Position numbers and translations under genes: made by a program
DNA from: Halomonas halophila
GTDB taxonomy: Bacteria > Pseudomonadota > Gammaproteobacteria > Pseudomonadales > Halomonadaceae
Length of the DNA stretch: 64,000 nt
Direction of reading: 5' to 3'
Assembly (NCBI RefSeq): GCF_030406665.1
Contig: NZ_CP129121.1
Span: 2,976,001-3,040,000, forward strand
Shown: piece after piece, positions 44,816-55,660 of the stretch
How positions within the stretch are numbered: the first letter of the stretch is position 1
How the letters are laid out: each line of letters begins with the position of its first letter
Notes under the pieces: model-generated
The model's input: the letters and a program-made list of their open reading frames with translations, nothing else
Database searches by the model: none
What the model was told of the DNA's origin: nothing

Positions 44816-45672
44816 TCAGGAAATCTCGAGCGGCGCGAAGCCCTTGACCAACTCGTCGAGCGCCTTGAGCTGGGCCAGGAAGGGCTCGAGACGATCGAGC
44901 GGCAGGGCGCAGGGGCCGTCGCACTTGGCGTTGTCCGGGTCCGGGTGGGACTCCAGGAACACCCCGGCGAGCCCGACGGCCACGCCGGCGCGAGCCAGCT
45001 CGGCGACCTGGGCACGGCGCCCGTCGGCGCTGTCCGAGCGACCGCCGGGCCGCTGCAAGGCGTGGGTGACGTCGAACAGCAGCGGGTAGCCGGTCTCTTT
45101 CATCTCACCGAAGCCCAGCATATCGACCACCAGGTTGTTGTAGCCGAAACTGGTGCCGCGCTCGCACAGGATCAGCCGGTCGTTGCCGGCCTCCTCGCAC
45201 TTGCGCAGGATATGGCGCATCTCGTGAGGCGCCAGGAACTGGGGCTTCTTGATGTTGATGGCCGCCTCGGTCTCGGCCATCGCCACGACGAGGTCGGTCT
45301 GGCGGGCGAGGAAGGCCGGCAGCTGGATGACATCCGCCACTTCGGCGGCGGGTGCCGCCTGCCAGGGTTCGTGCACGTCGGTGATGATCGGCACGCCGAA
45401 GCGTTCCTTCACCTCGGCGAGGATCGCCAGACCCCGGTCGAGACCGGGGCCGCGGAACGAGTGGATGGAGCTGCGGTTGGCCTTGTCGAAGCTGGCCTTG
45501 AACACGTACGGCATGCCGAGCCGGCCGGTGACCTCGACGTAGGCCTCGGCCACCTCGAGGGCCAGCTCGCGGGATTCCAGCACGTTCATGCCGCCGAACA
45601 GCGTCAGCGGCTGGTCATTGCCGACCCGGAGGCCGGCAATGTCGATCGGGCGTTCCGGGACGGGCATGACGC

Positions 45673-45676
<4 letters not shown>
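44816..45676 (-). CDS. kdsA: 3-deoxy-D-manno-octulosonate 8-phosphate synthase
   Basis: A 286-residue enzyme that condenses PEP with arabinose 5-phosphate to make Kdo8P for lipopolysaccharide. It has LFGGMNVLESRELALEVAEA; the asparagine there marks the metal-independent class, as in E. coli. KASFDKANRSSIHSFRGPG and DVTHALQRPGG are intact. It overlaps pyrG by 4 bp and precedes eno, the source order for PEP supply. Confidence 0.97.
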
Positions 45677-47328
<1,652 letters not shown>

Positions 47329-47423
47329 GGAGAACCTGTCGAAACGTGATCGGTAGGCCCGGCAGGAAGCCGCGCCAGGATGGGACGACAGAATAGCAGA
47401 GTGCGGTCCCCGGCTCAATTTGG

Positions 47424-47584
47424 GCTGCAAGCTGCAAGCTGCAAGCTGCAAGCTGCAAGCTGCAAGCTGCAAGCTGCAAGCTGCAAGCTGCAAGCTGCAA
47501 GCTGCAAGCTGCAAGCTGCAAGCTGCAAGCTGCAAGCTGCAAGCTGCAAGCTGCAAGCTGCAAGCTGCAAGCTGCAAGCTGCAA
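47424..47584. repeat. 23-copy perfect heptanucleotide tandem repeat (GCTGCAA)n
   Basis: Exactly 161 bp of GCTGCAA repeated 23 times with no mismatch, followed by GT. It lies between the gltD terminator and pyrG, starting 96 bp upstream of the pyrG ATG. Each unit contains the palindromic steps AGCT and TGCA, so single strands can fold. Perfect long arrays of this type change copy number by slippage. On the minus strand it encodes a LQLAACS repeat in all three frames with no stop. Confidence 0.97.
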
Positions 47585-47610
47585 GTCAGCAGCGTGTGAT
47601 CGCCCAGAGC

Positions 47611-47645
47611 CAAAGAAAACCCCGAAGGCCTGACCTTCGGGGTTT
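47611..47645 (-). terminator. gltBD terminator
   Basis: A perfect 12-bp stem AAACCCCGAAGG/CCTTCGGGGTTT (47617-47628 with 47634-47645), followed on the minus strand by TTCTTTGG, about 30 nt after the gltD stop codon. If efficient, the heptamer array is outside the gltBD transcript. Confidence 0.8.
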
Positions 47646-47673
47646 CTTGTAGCTCGGCGCTTGTAGCTCGGCG
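47646..47673. repeat. 14-bp tandem duplication at the gltD end
   Basis: CTTGTAGCTCGGCG occurs twice, at 47646-47659 and 47660-47673, directly before the gltD stop codon. The unit is 14 bp, twice the length of the nearby heptamer, and shares the letters GTAGCT/GCAGCT in part. Confidence 0.8.
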
Positions 47674-47674
47674 C

Positions 47675-49093
47675 CTAGACGTCCAGGTAGTCGAGGATGC
47701 CCTCGCCGGCCTGGCGGCCCTCGTACACGGCGGTGACCACCAGGTCGGAGCCACGCACCATGTCACCACCGGCGAAGATCTTCTCGTTGGTGGTCTGGAA
47801 GGCGTAGGCGCCCTGCTCCGGCGCCTTGACCCGGCCCTTCTCGTCGACCTGGATACCCACGGTCTCGAACCAGGGCGCCGGGCTCGGCTGGAAGCCGAAG
47901 GCGATGACCACGGCGTCGGCGGGCACCACTTCCTCGGAGCCCGGCACCACCTCGGGACGCTGGCGACCGTTCTCGTCGGGCTCACCGAGGCGAGTGCGCA
48001 CGACCTTCACGCCCTCGACCCTGTCCTCGCCGACCACCGCCACCGGCTGGCGATTGAACAGGAACTCCACGCCCTCCTCGCGGGCGTTGGCCACCTCCTT
48101 GCGCGAGCCGGGCATGTTGTCCTCGTCGCGGCGGTAGGCGCAGGTCACGGCCTCGGCCCCCTGGCGAATGGCGGTGCGGTTGCAGTCCATGGCGGTGTCG
48201 CCGCCGCCGAGGACCACGACCTTCTGGCCTTCCAGCGAGACGTAGTCCGCCGGATCCTTCTCGAAGCCCAGGCAGTGGTTCACGTTGGCGATCAGGTAGT
48301 CGAGCGCCTTGTGCACGCCCGGCAGGTCCTCGCCCGGGAAGCCGCCTTCCATGTACTTGTAGGTGCCCATGCCGAGGAACACCGCGTCGTACTCCTCGAG
48401 CAGCCTGTCGAACGGCATGTCGGTGCCGATCTCGACCCCCAGGCAGAACTCGACGCCCATCTCCTCGAAGACGGCGCGACGACGCTCCATCACGGTCTTC
48501 TCGAGCTTGAACTCGGGAATGCCGAAGGTCAGCAGGCCGCCGATCTCGGGATTCTTGTCGAACACCACCGGCTTGACGCCGTTGCGCACCAGGATGTCGG
48601 CACAGCCGAGGCCCGCCGGGCCGGCGCCGATGATCGCCACCTTCTTGTCGGTCCAGGTCACCCGGGACATGTCCGGGCGCCAGCCCATGGCGAAGGCGGT
48701 GTCGGTGATGTACTTCTCCACCGACCCGATGGTCACCGCACCGAAGCCGTCGTTGAGGGTGCAGTCGCCCTCGCACAGGCGATCCTGCGGGCATACCCGG
48801 CCGCACACCTCGGGCAGCGAGTTGGTGCGGTGGGAGAGCTCGGCGGCCTCCAGGATGTTGCCCTCGCTGACCAGCTTCAGCCAGTTGGGAATGTAGTTGT
48901 GAACCGGGCACTTCCATTCGCAGTAAGGGTTGCCGCAGGACAGACAGCGGTGTGCCTGGCTCGCGGCATCCTGCGGCTGGAACGGCTCGTAGATCTCGGC
49001 GAACTGCTTCGCCCGCGTCGACGCCGCCTTCTTCTCGGGGTCCTGGCGACCCACGTCGATGAACTGGAAGTCGTTGTTCAAACGGTTGGCCAT
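47675..49093 (-). CDS. gltD: Glutamate synthase small subunit
   Basis: A 472-residue flavoprotein that feeds NADPH electrons to GltB. The N-terminal Fe-S region has CLSCGNPYCEWKCPVHNYIP and VCGRVCPQDRLCEGDC, then FAD-binding VAIIGAGPAGLGCADILVRN, NADPH-binding VVVLGGGDTAMDCNRTAIRQ and the C-terminal KIFAGGDMVRG. Downstream of gltB with a 23-bp gap. Confidence 0.97.
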   Translation of the reverse strand: MANRLNNDFQFIDVGRQDPEKKAASTRAKQFAEIYEPFQPQDAASQAHRCLSCGNPYCEWKCPVHNYIPNWLKLVSEGNILEAAELSHRTNSLPEVCGRVCPQDRLCEGDCTLNDGFGAVTIGSVEKYITDTAFAMGWRPDMSRVTWTDKKVAIIGAGPAGLGCADILVRNGVKPVVFDKNPEIGGLLTFGIPEFKLEKTVMERRRAVFEEMGVEFCLGVEIGTDMPFDRLLEEYDAVFLGMGTYKYMEGGFPGEDLPGVHKALDYLIANVNHCLGFEKDPADYVSLEGQKVVVLGGGDTAMDCNRTAIRQGAEAVTCAYRRDEDNMPGSRKEVANAREEGVEFLFNRQPVAVVGEDRVEGVKVVRTRLGEPDENGRQRPEVVPGSEEVVPADAVVIAFGFQPSPAPWFETVGIQVDEKGRVKAPEQGAYAFQTTNEKIFAGGDMVRGSDLVVTAVYEGRQAGEGILDYLDV

Positions 49094-49116
49094 GTTACTC
49101 GCTCCTCTCTCCAGGC

Positions 49117-52100
49117 TTACTCGGGACGCCGACGGGATTCATCCAGCAGGCTGGCGAGGCTCGCCGCCTTGGGCTTCACCAGCCAGAAATGACGGATGAA
49201 GTCGCTGAAGTCCTCGAGGATGTCGCGACCGCGCTGGGAGCCGGTCTGCGCAACGTATTCCTCGATGATTTCCCTCAGGTGTCGCCGATGGGCCTCCATG
49301 GCCTCGGTGTTGACGCGGTGGATCTCCACCAGTTCATGGTTGTACTTGTCGACGAAGCTGCGGTCCTCGTCCAGCACGTAGGCGAAGCCGCCGGTCATGC
49401 CGGCACCGAAGTTGACGCCGACCTCGCCGAGCACGGTGATCAGGCCACCGGTCATGTACTCGCAGCAGTGGTCGCCGGCCCCCTCGATCACCGCCTGGGC
49501 GCCGGAGTTGCGCACCCCGAAACGCTCGCCGGCGGTACCCGCGGCGTACAGCGTGCCGCCGGTGGCGCCGTAGAGGCAGGTGTTGCCGATGATCGCCGTC
49601 TTGTGGCTCTCGAAGCCGCTGCCGCGGGGCGGCACGATGGTCACCTGACCGCCGTTCATGCCCTTGCCGACGTAGTCGTTGGCGTCGCCCTCGAGGTAGA
49701 GGTTGAGGCCACGGGCGTTCCACACGCCGAAGCTCTGGCCGGCCACGCCGGTGAAGCGCGCGGTCAGCGGCGCGTCCTCGAGCCCCGCCTCGCCGTAACG
49801 CTTGGCGATGGCGCCGGAGACCAGCGCACCGACGGAGCGGTCGCAGTTGGTGATCGTGAAGTCGAACTCACCGCCGGACCTGGCCTCGATGGCGGCCTTG
49901 AGCGCCTCGAGCATCTCCTGGTTCTTGGCCCCCGGGTCGTGGGGCTCGTTGCGGCTGACCTCGCAGAACTGCGGCGCCTCGGCGGGCACGAAGTCGTTGG
50001 TCATCAGCGGCGACAGGTCCAGGCGGCGCTGTGAATCCGTCACGCCCTCGATCGCTTCGAGCAGGTCGGTGCGGCCGATCAGGTCGGTGAGCTGACGCAC
50101 GCCCAGCAGGGCCATCAGCTCGCGCACTTCCTCGGCGATGAAGCGGAAGTAGTGCTTGACCATGTCGACGGTGCCACGGAAGTGCTCATCGCGCAGGGCC
50201 TGATGCTGGGTGGCGACGCCGGTCGCGCAGTTGTTGAGGTGGCAGATGCGCAGGTACTTGCAGCCCAGGGCGACCATCGGTGCGGTGCCGAAGCCGAAGC
50301 TCTCGGCGCCGAGGATCGCCGCCTTGATCACGTCGAGGCCGGTCTTCAGGCCGCCGTCGGTCTGCAGGCGAATCTTGTCGCGCAGGCCGTTGATGCGCAG
50401 CGCCTGGTGGACCTCGGGCAGGCCGAGCTCCCAGGGGCTGCCGGCGTGCTTGATCGAGGTCAGCGGGCTGGCCGCGGTGCCGCCGTCATAGCCGGACACG
50501 GTGATCAGGTCGGCATAGGCCTTGGCCACGCCGGTGGCGATGGTGCCGATGCCAGGCTCGGAGACCAGCTTCACCGACACCTGGGCGCTCGGATTGACCT
50601 GCTTGAGGTCGAAGATCAGCTGCGCCAGATCCTCGATGGAGTAGATGTCGTGGTGCGGCGGCGGCGAGATCAGGGTCACGCCGGGCACCGCGTAGCGCAG
50701 CCGGGCGATCAGGCCGTTGACCTTGCCGCCGGGCAGCTGGCCGCCCTCGCCGGGCTTGGCGCCCTGGGCCACCTTGATCTGCAGCACCTCGGCGTTGGCC
50801 AGATAGGCCGGCGTGACGCCGAAGCGGCCGGAGGCGATCTGCTTGATCTTGGAGCTGCGGACGGTGCCGTAGCGCGCCGGATCCTCACCGCCCTCACCGG
50901 AGTTGGAGCGACCGCCGGCCTCGTTCATGGCCTGGGCCAGGGCCTCGTGGGCCTCCGGCGACAGCGCGCCCAGCGACATGCCGGCGCTGTCGAAGCGCGG
51001 CAGCAGGTCCTCGACGGGCTCGATCTCGTCCAGCGACAGCGCCGTCTCGGCCGGCTTGAGCCGCAGCAGGTCGCGGATGGCGGCCGGGTCGCGGTCGTTG
51101 ACCAGGCCCGCGAACGTCTTCCACTTGGCGTAATCGCCCTCCTGCACCGCTTCCTGCAGAGCCTTGACCACGTCCGGATTGTAGGCGTGGTACTCGTGGC
51201 CGTGGACGTACTTCATCAGGCCGCCGTGGGAGATGCTCTTGCGCGGCGACCAGGCGTCCTTGGCCAGCAGCTCCTGCTGCAGCTGCAGCTCGGCGAAGCC
51301 GGTGCCCTCGATGCGCGAGGCCATGCCGGTGAAGCACAGGTCCATGACCTCGGAGGCCAGGCCCACCGCCTCGAACAGCTGGGAGCCACGATAGGAGGCC
51401 AGGGTCGAGATGCCCATCTTGGACAGGATCTTGAACAGGCCCTTCTGCAGCCCCTTGCGATAGTTCTCGCGGGCGTCGGCCGGGTTGCCGACCAGCTCGC
51501 CGGTGCGATGCATGTCGGCCATGACCTGGTAGGCCAGCCACGGATAGACCGCGGTGGCGCCCACGCCGAACAGCACCGCCATCTGGTGGGCGTCGCGAGC
51601 GTAGCCGGTCTCGACGATCAGGTTGACCCGCGGGCGCAGCGCCAGCCGGCCGAGATGATGGTGCACGGCACCGACCGCCAGGGCGGCATGAATCGGCAGC
51701 TGGCCCTTCGCCACCTCGGCGTCGGACAGCACCAGCAGCACCTTGCCATCGCGGGCAGCCTGGGCGGCCTCGTCGCACAGCGCCTGCAGTGCGGCCTTGA
51801 GCCCGGTGGTCTCGGGGTCGTAAGCCAGCGACAGGGTATGGCTGTTGAAGGCCGGATCCTCGTGGGTCACCAGGGCGGTGAACTTGCGCGGCGACAGCAC
51901 CGGCGTGGTCAGCACCAGGCGATGGGCATGATCGGGCGTCGCCGCGAAGACGTTGCGCTCGGCGCCGATGCAGCTCTCCAGCGACATCACGATCGACTCG
52001 CGCAGCGGATCGATGGCCGGGTTGGTGACCTGGGCGAACTTCTGGCGGAAGTAGTCGGTCAGCAGCCGCTTCTTGCCGGACAGCACCGCCATGGGCGTGT

Positions 52101-53565
52101 CGTCGCCCATGGAGCCCACCGCTTCCTGACCGCTCTCGGCCAGCGGGCGCAGCACCTGGTCACGCTCCTCGAAGCTGACCTGGAACATCTTCTGACGCAC
52201 CGCCAGGGTCTCGGCATCCATGTTCTGGAAGCGGGCCAGCTCGGTGAGCGCGGACTCGAGGTAGTTGGCTTCCTGCTTCAGCCAGCGCTTGTAGGGATAG
52301 GCGGACTTGAGACGCGAGTCGATGTCCTGGGTGTGCAGGACCTCGCCGGTCTGGGTGTCCACGGCCAGGATCTGGCCGGGGCCGACGCGACCCTTGGCCA
52401 CCACGTCCTCGGGCTTGTAGTCGTAGGTGCCGATCTCGGAGGCCAGGGTGATGTAGCCGTTCTTGGTGATCACCCAGCGCGCCGGGCGCAGGCCGTTGCG
52501 GTCGAGCATGCAGACCGCCTGGCGGCCGTCGGTCATGACCACGCCGGCCGGGCCGTCCCACGGCTCCATGTGCATGGAGTTGTATTCGTAGAAGGCACGC
52601 AGGTCGCCGTCCATGATCTCGACGTTCTGCCAGGCCGGCGGCACCATCATGCGCACCGCGCGATGCAGCTCCATGCCGCCGGTCAGCAGCACTTCCAGCA
52701 TGTTGTCCATGCTCGAGGAGTCGGAGCCGGTGGTGTTGACGATCTCGTCGAGCTCGGCGATGTCGGGCAGGCGCTCGCTGACGAAGTTCTCCTTGCGGGA
52801 GTTCGCCCAGCCGCGGTTGGCCTCGATGGTGTTGATCTCGCCATTGTGAGCCATCAGGCGGAACGGCTGGGCCAGCGGCCAGCGCGGCGCGGTGTTGGTG
52901 GAGAAGCGCTGGTGGAAGACGCAGATGGCGGTCTCCAGGCGCTCGTCACCCAGGTCGCGATAGAAGGCCGGCAGGTCGACCGGCATCACCAGACCCTTGT
53001 AGGAAACGACTTCGGAGGACAGCGAGCTGACGTAGAAGTCCTCGTCGTCGCGCAGCGCCTGCTCGGCACGACGACGGGCCATGAAGAGCTCGACGTCGAA
53101 GGTATCCGCGGCGGTCTCGCCGGGCTCGACGAACAGCTGGCGGATGCGCGGCAGGCAGTCCAGCGCCATGGGACCGCAGACGCTCGGGTCGACCGGCACG
53201 TCGCGCCAGCCCTGCACGATCAGGCCACGGGCCTCAAGTTCACGTTCGAGAGCCTCGCGGGCAGCGGCCTCGCGGGCGTCGTCGTCGGGCAGGAAGATCG
53301 CGCCCACCGCGAAGCGGCTACCCAGCTCCACGCCCAGGGCCTCTCGGGCCACCTCGCGCATGAAGGCCTCGGGCATCTTCAGCAGCAGGCCGCAGCCGTC
53401 GCCGGTCTTGCCGTCGGCGGCGATGCCGCCGCGGTGGGTCATGCAGGTCAGCGATTCGATGGCGGTCTGCAGCAGATCGTGGCTGGCCTGGCCCTCCATG
53501 TGGGCGATCAGACCGAACCCGCAGTTGTCACGAAACTCGCCGGGTTGATGAAGACCTCTGTTCAT
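49117..53565 (-). CDS. gltB: Glutamate synthase large subunit
   Basis: A 1482-residue enzyme that makes two glutamates from glutamine and 2-oxoglutarate. A 14-residue propeptide precedes the catalytic C15 (NCGFGLIAHMEGQASHDL), the Ntn-type amidotransferase nucleophile. A central domain follows, then the FMN/synthase domain with SGYDGGTAASPLTSIKHAG, the 3Fe-4S cysteines in CRICHLNNCATGVATQ, and the C-terminal beta-helix (GQSFGVWNARGLNLYLEGDA). First gene of gltBD. Confidence 0.98.
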   Translation of the reverse strand: MNRGLHQPGEFRDNCGFGLIAHMEGQASHDLLQTAIESLTCMTHRGGIAADGKTGDGCGLLLKMPEAFMREVAREALGVELGSRFAVGAIFLPDDDAREAAAREALERELEARGLIVQGWRDVPVDPSVCGPMALDCLPRIRQLFVEPGETAADTFDVELFMARRRAEQALRDDEDFYVSSLSSEVVSYKGLVMPVDLPAFYRDLGDERLETAICVFHQRFSTNTAPRWPLAQPFRLMAHNGEINTIEANRGWANSRKENFVSERLPDIAELDEIVNTTGSDSSSMDNMLEVLLTGGMELHRAVRMMVPPAWQNVEIMDGDLRAFYEYNSMHMEPWDGPAGVVMTDGRQAVCMLDRNGLRPARWVITKNGYITLASEIGTYDYKPEDVVAKGRVGPGQILAVDTQTGEVLHTQDIDSRLKSAYPYKRWLKQEANYLESALTELARFQNMDAETLAVRQKMFQVSFEERDQVLRPLAESGQEAVGSMGDDTPMAVLSGKKRLLTDYFRQKFAQVTNPAIDPLRESIVMSLESCIGAERNVFAATPDHAHRLVLTTPVLSPRKFTALVTHEDPAFNSHTLSLAYDPETTGLKAALQALCDEAAQAARDGKVLLVLSDAEVAKGQLPIHAALAVGAVHHHLGRLALRPRVNLIVETGYARDAHQMAVLFGVGATAVYPWLAYQVMADMHRTGELVGNPADARENYRKGLQKGLFKILSKMGISTLASYRGSQLFEAVGLASEVMDLCFTGMASRIEGTGFAELQLQQELLAKDAWSPRKSISHGGLMKYVHGHEYHAYNPDVVKALQEAVQEGDYAKWKTFAGLVNDRDPAAIRDLLRLKPAETALSLDEIEPVEDLLPRFDSAGMSLGALSPEAHEALAQAMNEAGGRSNSGEGGEDPARYGTVRSSKIKQIASGRFGVTPAYLANAEVLQIKVAQGAKPGEGGQLPGGKVNGLIARLRYAVPGVTLISPPPHHDIYSIEDLAQLIFDLKQVNPSAQVSVKLVSEPGIGTIATGVAKAYADLITVSGYDGGTAASPLTSIKHAGSPWELGLPEVHQALRINGLRDKIRLQTDGGLKTGLDVIKAAILGAESFGFGTAPMVALGCKYLRICHLNNCATGVATQHQALRDEHFRGTVDMVKHYFRFIAEEVRELMALLGVRQLTDLIGRTDLLEAIEGVTDSQRRLDLSPLMTNDFVPAEAPQFCEVSRNEPHDPGAKNQEMLEALKAAIEARSGGEFDFTITNCDRSVGALVSGAIAKRYGEAGLEDAPLTARFTGVAGQSFGVWNARGLNLYLEGDANDYVGKGMNGGQVTIVPPRGSGFESHKTAIIGNTCLYGATGGTLYAAGTAGERFGVRNSGAQAVIEGAGDHCCEYMTGGLITVLGEVGVNFGAGMTGGFAYVLDEDRSFVDKYNHELVEIHRVNTEAMEAHRRHLREIIEEYVAQTGSQRGRDILEDFSDFIRHFWLVKPKAASLASLLDESRRRPE

Positions 53566-54008
53566 GGGCGTGCCTCAGGTTGAAAAGGTGTACTTCGCAG
53601 TTTCTTATGATATATTTAAAGGTTTTTCTTTTTATTTGACGCCTCTATTGCGGCATCAAAACTGCGCGGCAAAAGGCTCCACAGAATAGCCACGCCCCCT
53701 CGCTCGCGCAATGCCGCCACGCCGCCGCCACGCCAAAAACCTTCGACAAATCCGCAACTTGTCTAAGCGAACAATAAAAAAATCACGCTAACTCAACGAG
53801 TTGCACGCCAACGACGTGGAACATTCCCGGCACGACACCCTCATTAGACTTTAGTCGCAAATGACACCCTAACCCCATACCGATGCTGCATATGGCATAC
53901 AGATTCACGCATTTCCGCGCCGGACACGTTCCCCGACACCGCCCGAAACGACGACGCCCGCTGCCGAAGCAGCGGGCGTCGAGGCGCGCACGATAGAGAA
54001 GCGAGCGA
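53566..54008. other. Gene-free region upstream of gltB
   Basis: 443 bp without a credible gene. The part next to gltB (53600-53640) is AT-rich (ATATATTTAAAGG, TTTTTCTTTTTATT). A weak minus-strand promoter TTGATG (plus 53654-53659) with AATAAA (plus 53631-53636) at 17-bp spacing could serve gltB. The middle part is unassigned. The far end holds the aroB terminator. A 94-codon frame at 53783-54067 runs into aroB and has no recognisable features. Confidence 0.5.
53952..53981 (-). terminator. aroKB terminator
   Basis: A perfect 13-bp stem (53952-53964 with 53969-53981) with a CGAA loop (TTCG on the transcribed strand), followed on the minus strand by TCGTTTCGGG. It begins 27 nt after the aroB stop codon. 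Confidence 0.7.
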
Positions 54009-55115
54009 TCACTGCCGGGGAAAGTCCTCCAGCAGGGTCGCCAGGGTCTCGGGCGGGGTCTGGTCATGGATGCAGGCGTCGCCGAGGCCGCGCAGCAGGA
54101 TCAGCCGCAGCCGGTCGTCGAGGTTCTTCTTGTCGAGGCGCATGATCGACAGGAAGTCGTCCACGCTCATGTCGGCCGGCGCGGCCAGGGGCAGGTCGGC
54201 CGCCGCCAGCACCTCACGCGTGCGCGCCACCTCGTCGTCCGACAGCCAGCCGAGCCGCCGCGACAGCTCGGCGGCCAGCAGCATGCCGGTGCCGACCGCC
54301 TCGCCATGCAGCCAGCGACCGTAGCCCTGATGCGTCTCGATGGCATGGCCGAAGGTGTGCCCCAGGTTGAGCAGCGCCCTCACGCCCTGCTCGGTCTCGT
54401 CCTCGGCGACGATCTCCGCCTTGAGGCTGCAGCTGCGCTCGATGGCCCAGGCCAGGGCCGCGGCATCGAGGCCTCGCAGCGCCGCCATGTTGTCCTCCAG
54501 CCAGGTCAGGAAGCCGACGTCGCGGATCAGGCCGTACTTGATGACCTCGGCCAGGCCGGCCGACAGCTCGCGCCGCGGCAGGGTCGACAGGGTATCGGTA
54601 TCGATCAGCACCGCCCGAGGCTGCCAGAAGGCGCCGATCATGTTCTTGCCGCGCGGGTGATTGACACCGGTCTTGCCACCCACCGAGGAGTCCACCTGGG
54701 ACAGCAGCGTGGTCGGCACCTGCACGAAGGCCACGCCGCGCTGATAGCTGGCCGCCGCATAGCCGGTCATGTCGCCGATCACACCGCCGCCCAGGGCCAC
54801 CAGGGTACAGCGGCGGTTGAAGCCGGCCTCGAGCAGGGCATCCCAGATGCGCTCGACGCTGGCGAGCGTCTTGGTCGCCTCGCCGTCCGGCAGCACCACC
54901 TCGCGCACCGTCAGGTCATCGCCCAGGCCGGCCTTGAGCCGCTCCAGATAGAGCGGCGCCACCGTCTCGTTGGTGACGATCATCACCTGGCGGCCGGCGA
55001 GGTGCGGCCGCAGCCACTGCGGATCGCCCAGCAGCCCGGGGCCGATATGAATGGGGTAGCTGCGCTCGCCCAGGGCCACCGTCAGGGTGCGCCGGGCATC
55101 GATGGATCGCGTCAT
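54009..55115 (-). CDS. aroB: 3-dehydroquinate synthase
   Basis: A 368-residue NAD- and metal-dependent enzyme, second step of the shikimate pathway. It has ALGGGVIGDMTGYAAASYQR, QVPTTLLSQVDSSVGGKTGV, LSAGLAEVIKYGLI and the zinc-ligand LLNLGHTFGHAIE with RWLHGEAVGTGM. Three starts are close together: ATG 55115 has AAGG 7 nt upstream and is chosen; ATG 55121 overlaps the aroK stop as ATGA; TTG 55130 is less likely. Coupled to aroK. Confidence 0.95.
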   Translation of the reverse strand: MTRSIDARRTLTVALGERSYPIHIGPGLLGDPQWLRPHLAGRQVMIVTNETVAPLYLERLKAGLGDDLTVREVVLPDGEATKTLASVERIWDALLEAGFNRRCTLVALGGGVIGDMTGYAAASYQRGVAFVQVPTTLLSQVDSSVGGKTGVNHPRGKNMIGAFWQPRAVLIDTDTLSTLPRRELSAGLAEVIKYGLIRDVGFLTWLEDNMAALRGLDAAALAWAIERSCSLKAEIVAEDETEQGVRALLNLGHTFGHAIETHQGYGRWLHGEAVGTGMLLAAELSRRLGWLSDDEVARTREVLAAADLPLAAPADMSVDDFLSIMRLDKKNLDDRLRLILLRGLGDACIHDQTPPETLATLLEDFPRQ

Positions 55116-55117
55116 GT

Positions 55118-55660
55118 TCATGCCTTGCAATGCAGGGGATCGATCAGCCGCTCCACGCGGCGCACGATCTCGTTGACCACGGCCCGCGGACCGCGACGAT
55201 CGGTGCGCACCACGATGTCGGCGGTGGCCCGGTACAGCGGGTCGCGCTGCTGGAACATCTGCTCCAGCACCTCGGCCTTGTCATCGCGCTGCAGCAGCGG
55301 CCGGTTGCGGTCCTTGGCGGTACGCCGCAGCTGCTGCTCGACGGTGGTGTAGAGATAGATCACCGTACCGCTGTCACGCAGCATGCGCCGATTCTCCTCG
55401 CGCAGCACCGCGCCGCCGCCGGTGGCGATGACCACGCCTTCCAGCGCCGACAGCTCGTCGATCATCTGCGTCTCGCGCTCGCGGAAGCCCGCCTCGCCCT
55501 CGACGTCGAAGATCCACGGGATGTCGGCGCCACAGCGATCCTGAATTTCATGATCGCTGTCGTAGAAGTCTCGGGACAGCTCGGCCGCCAGAAGGCGGCC
55601 GATGGTGCTCTTTCCGGCCCCCATGGGGCCGATCAATATCAGATTGGGTAGTGCCGGCAT
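55118..55660 (-). CDS. aroK: Shikimate kinase
   Basis: A 180-residue P-loop kinase that phosphorylates shikimate. It has Walker A LIGPMGAGKSTIGRLLA, the shikimate-binding DSDHEIQDRCGADIPWIFD and GEAGFRERE, ATGGGAVLREENR, and the LID region RPLLQRDD. The start shares one base with the pilQ stop (TGATG), so it is coupled to the pil operon. Confidence 0.96.
   Translation of the reverse strand: MPALPNLILIGPMGAGKSTIGRLLAAELSRDFYDSDHEIQDRCGADIPWIFDVEGEAGFRERETQMIDELSALEGVVIATGGGAVLREENRRMLRDSGTVIYLYTTVEQQLRRTAKDRNRPLLQRDDKAEVLEQMFQQRDPLYRATADIVVRTDRRGPRAVVNEIVRRVERLIDPLHCKA

Noticed and set aside
47424..47584. CRISPR array
   Set aside because: Repeats are 7 bp and contiguous with no spacers.
50152..53583. 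1143-codon frame antisense to gltB
   Set aside because: Shadow of gltB, rich in H, Q, V and G with no recognisable family.
53783..54067. 94-codon frame between gltB and aroB
   Set aside because: Overlaps the aroB end and terminator, has no ribosome site or recognised features, and is Arg/Cys-rich like other shadows.
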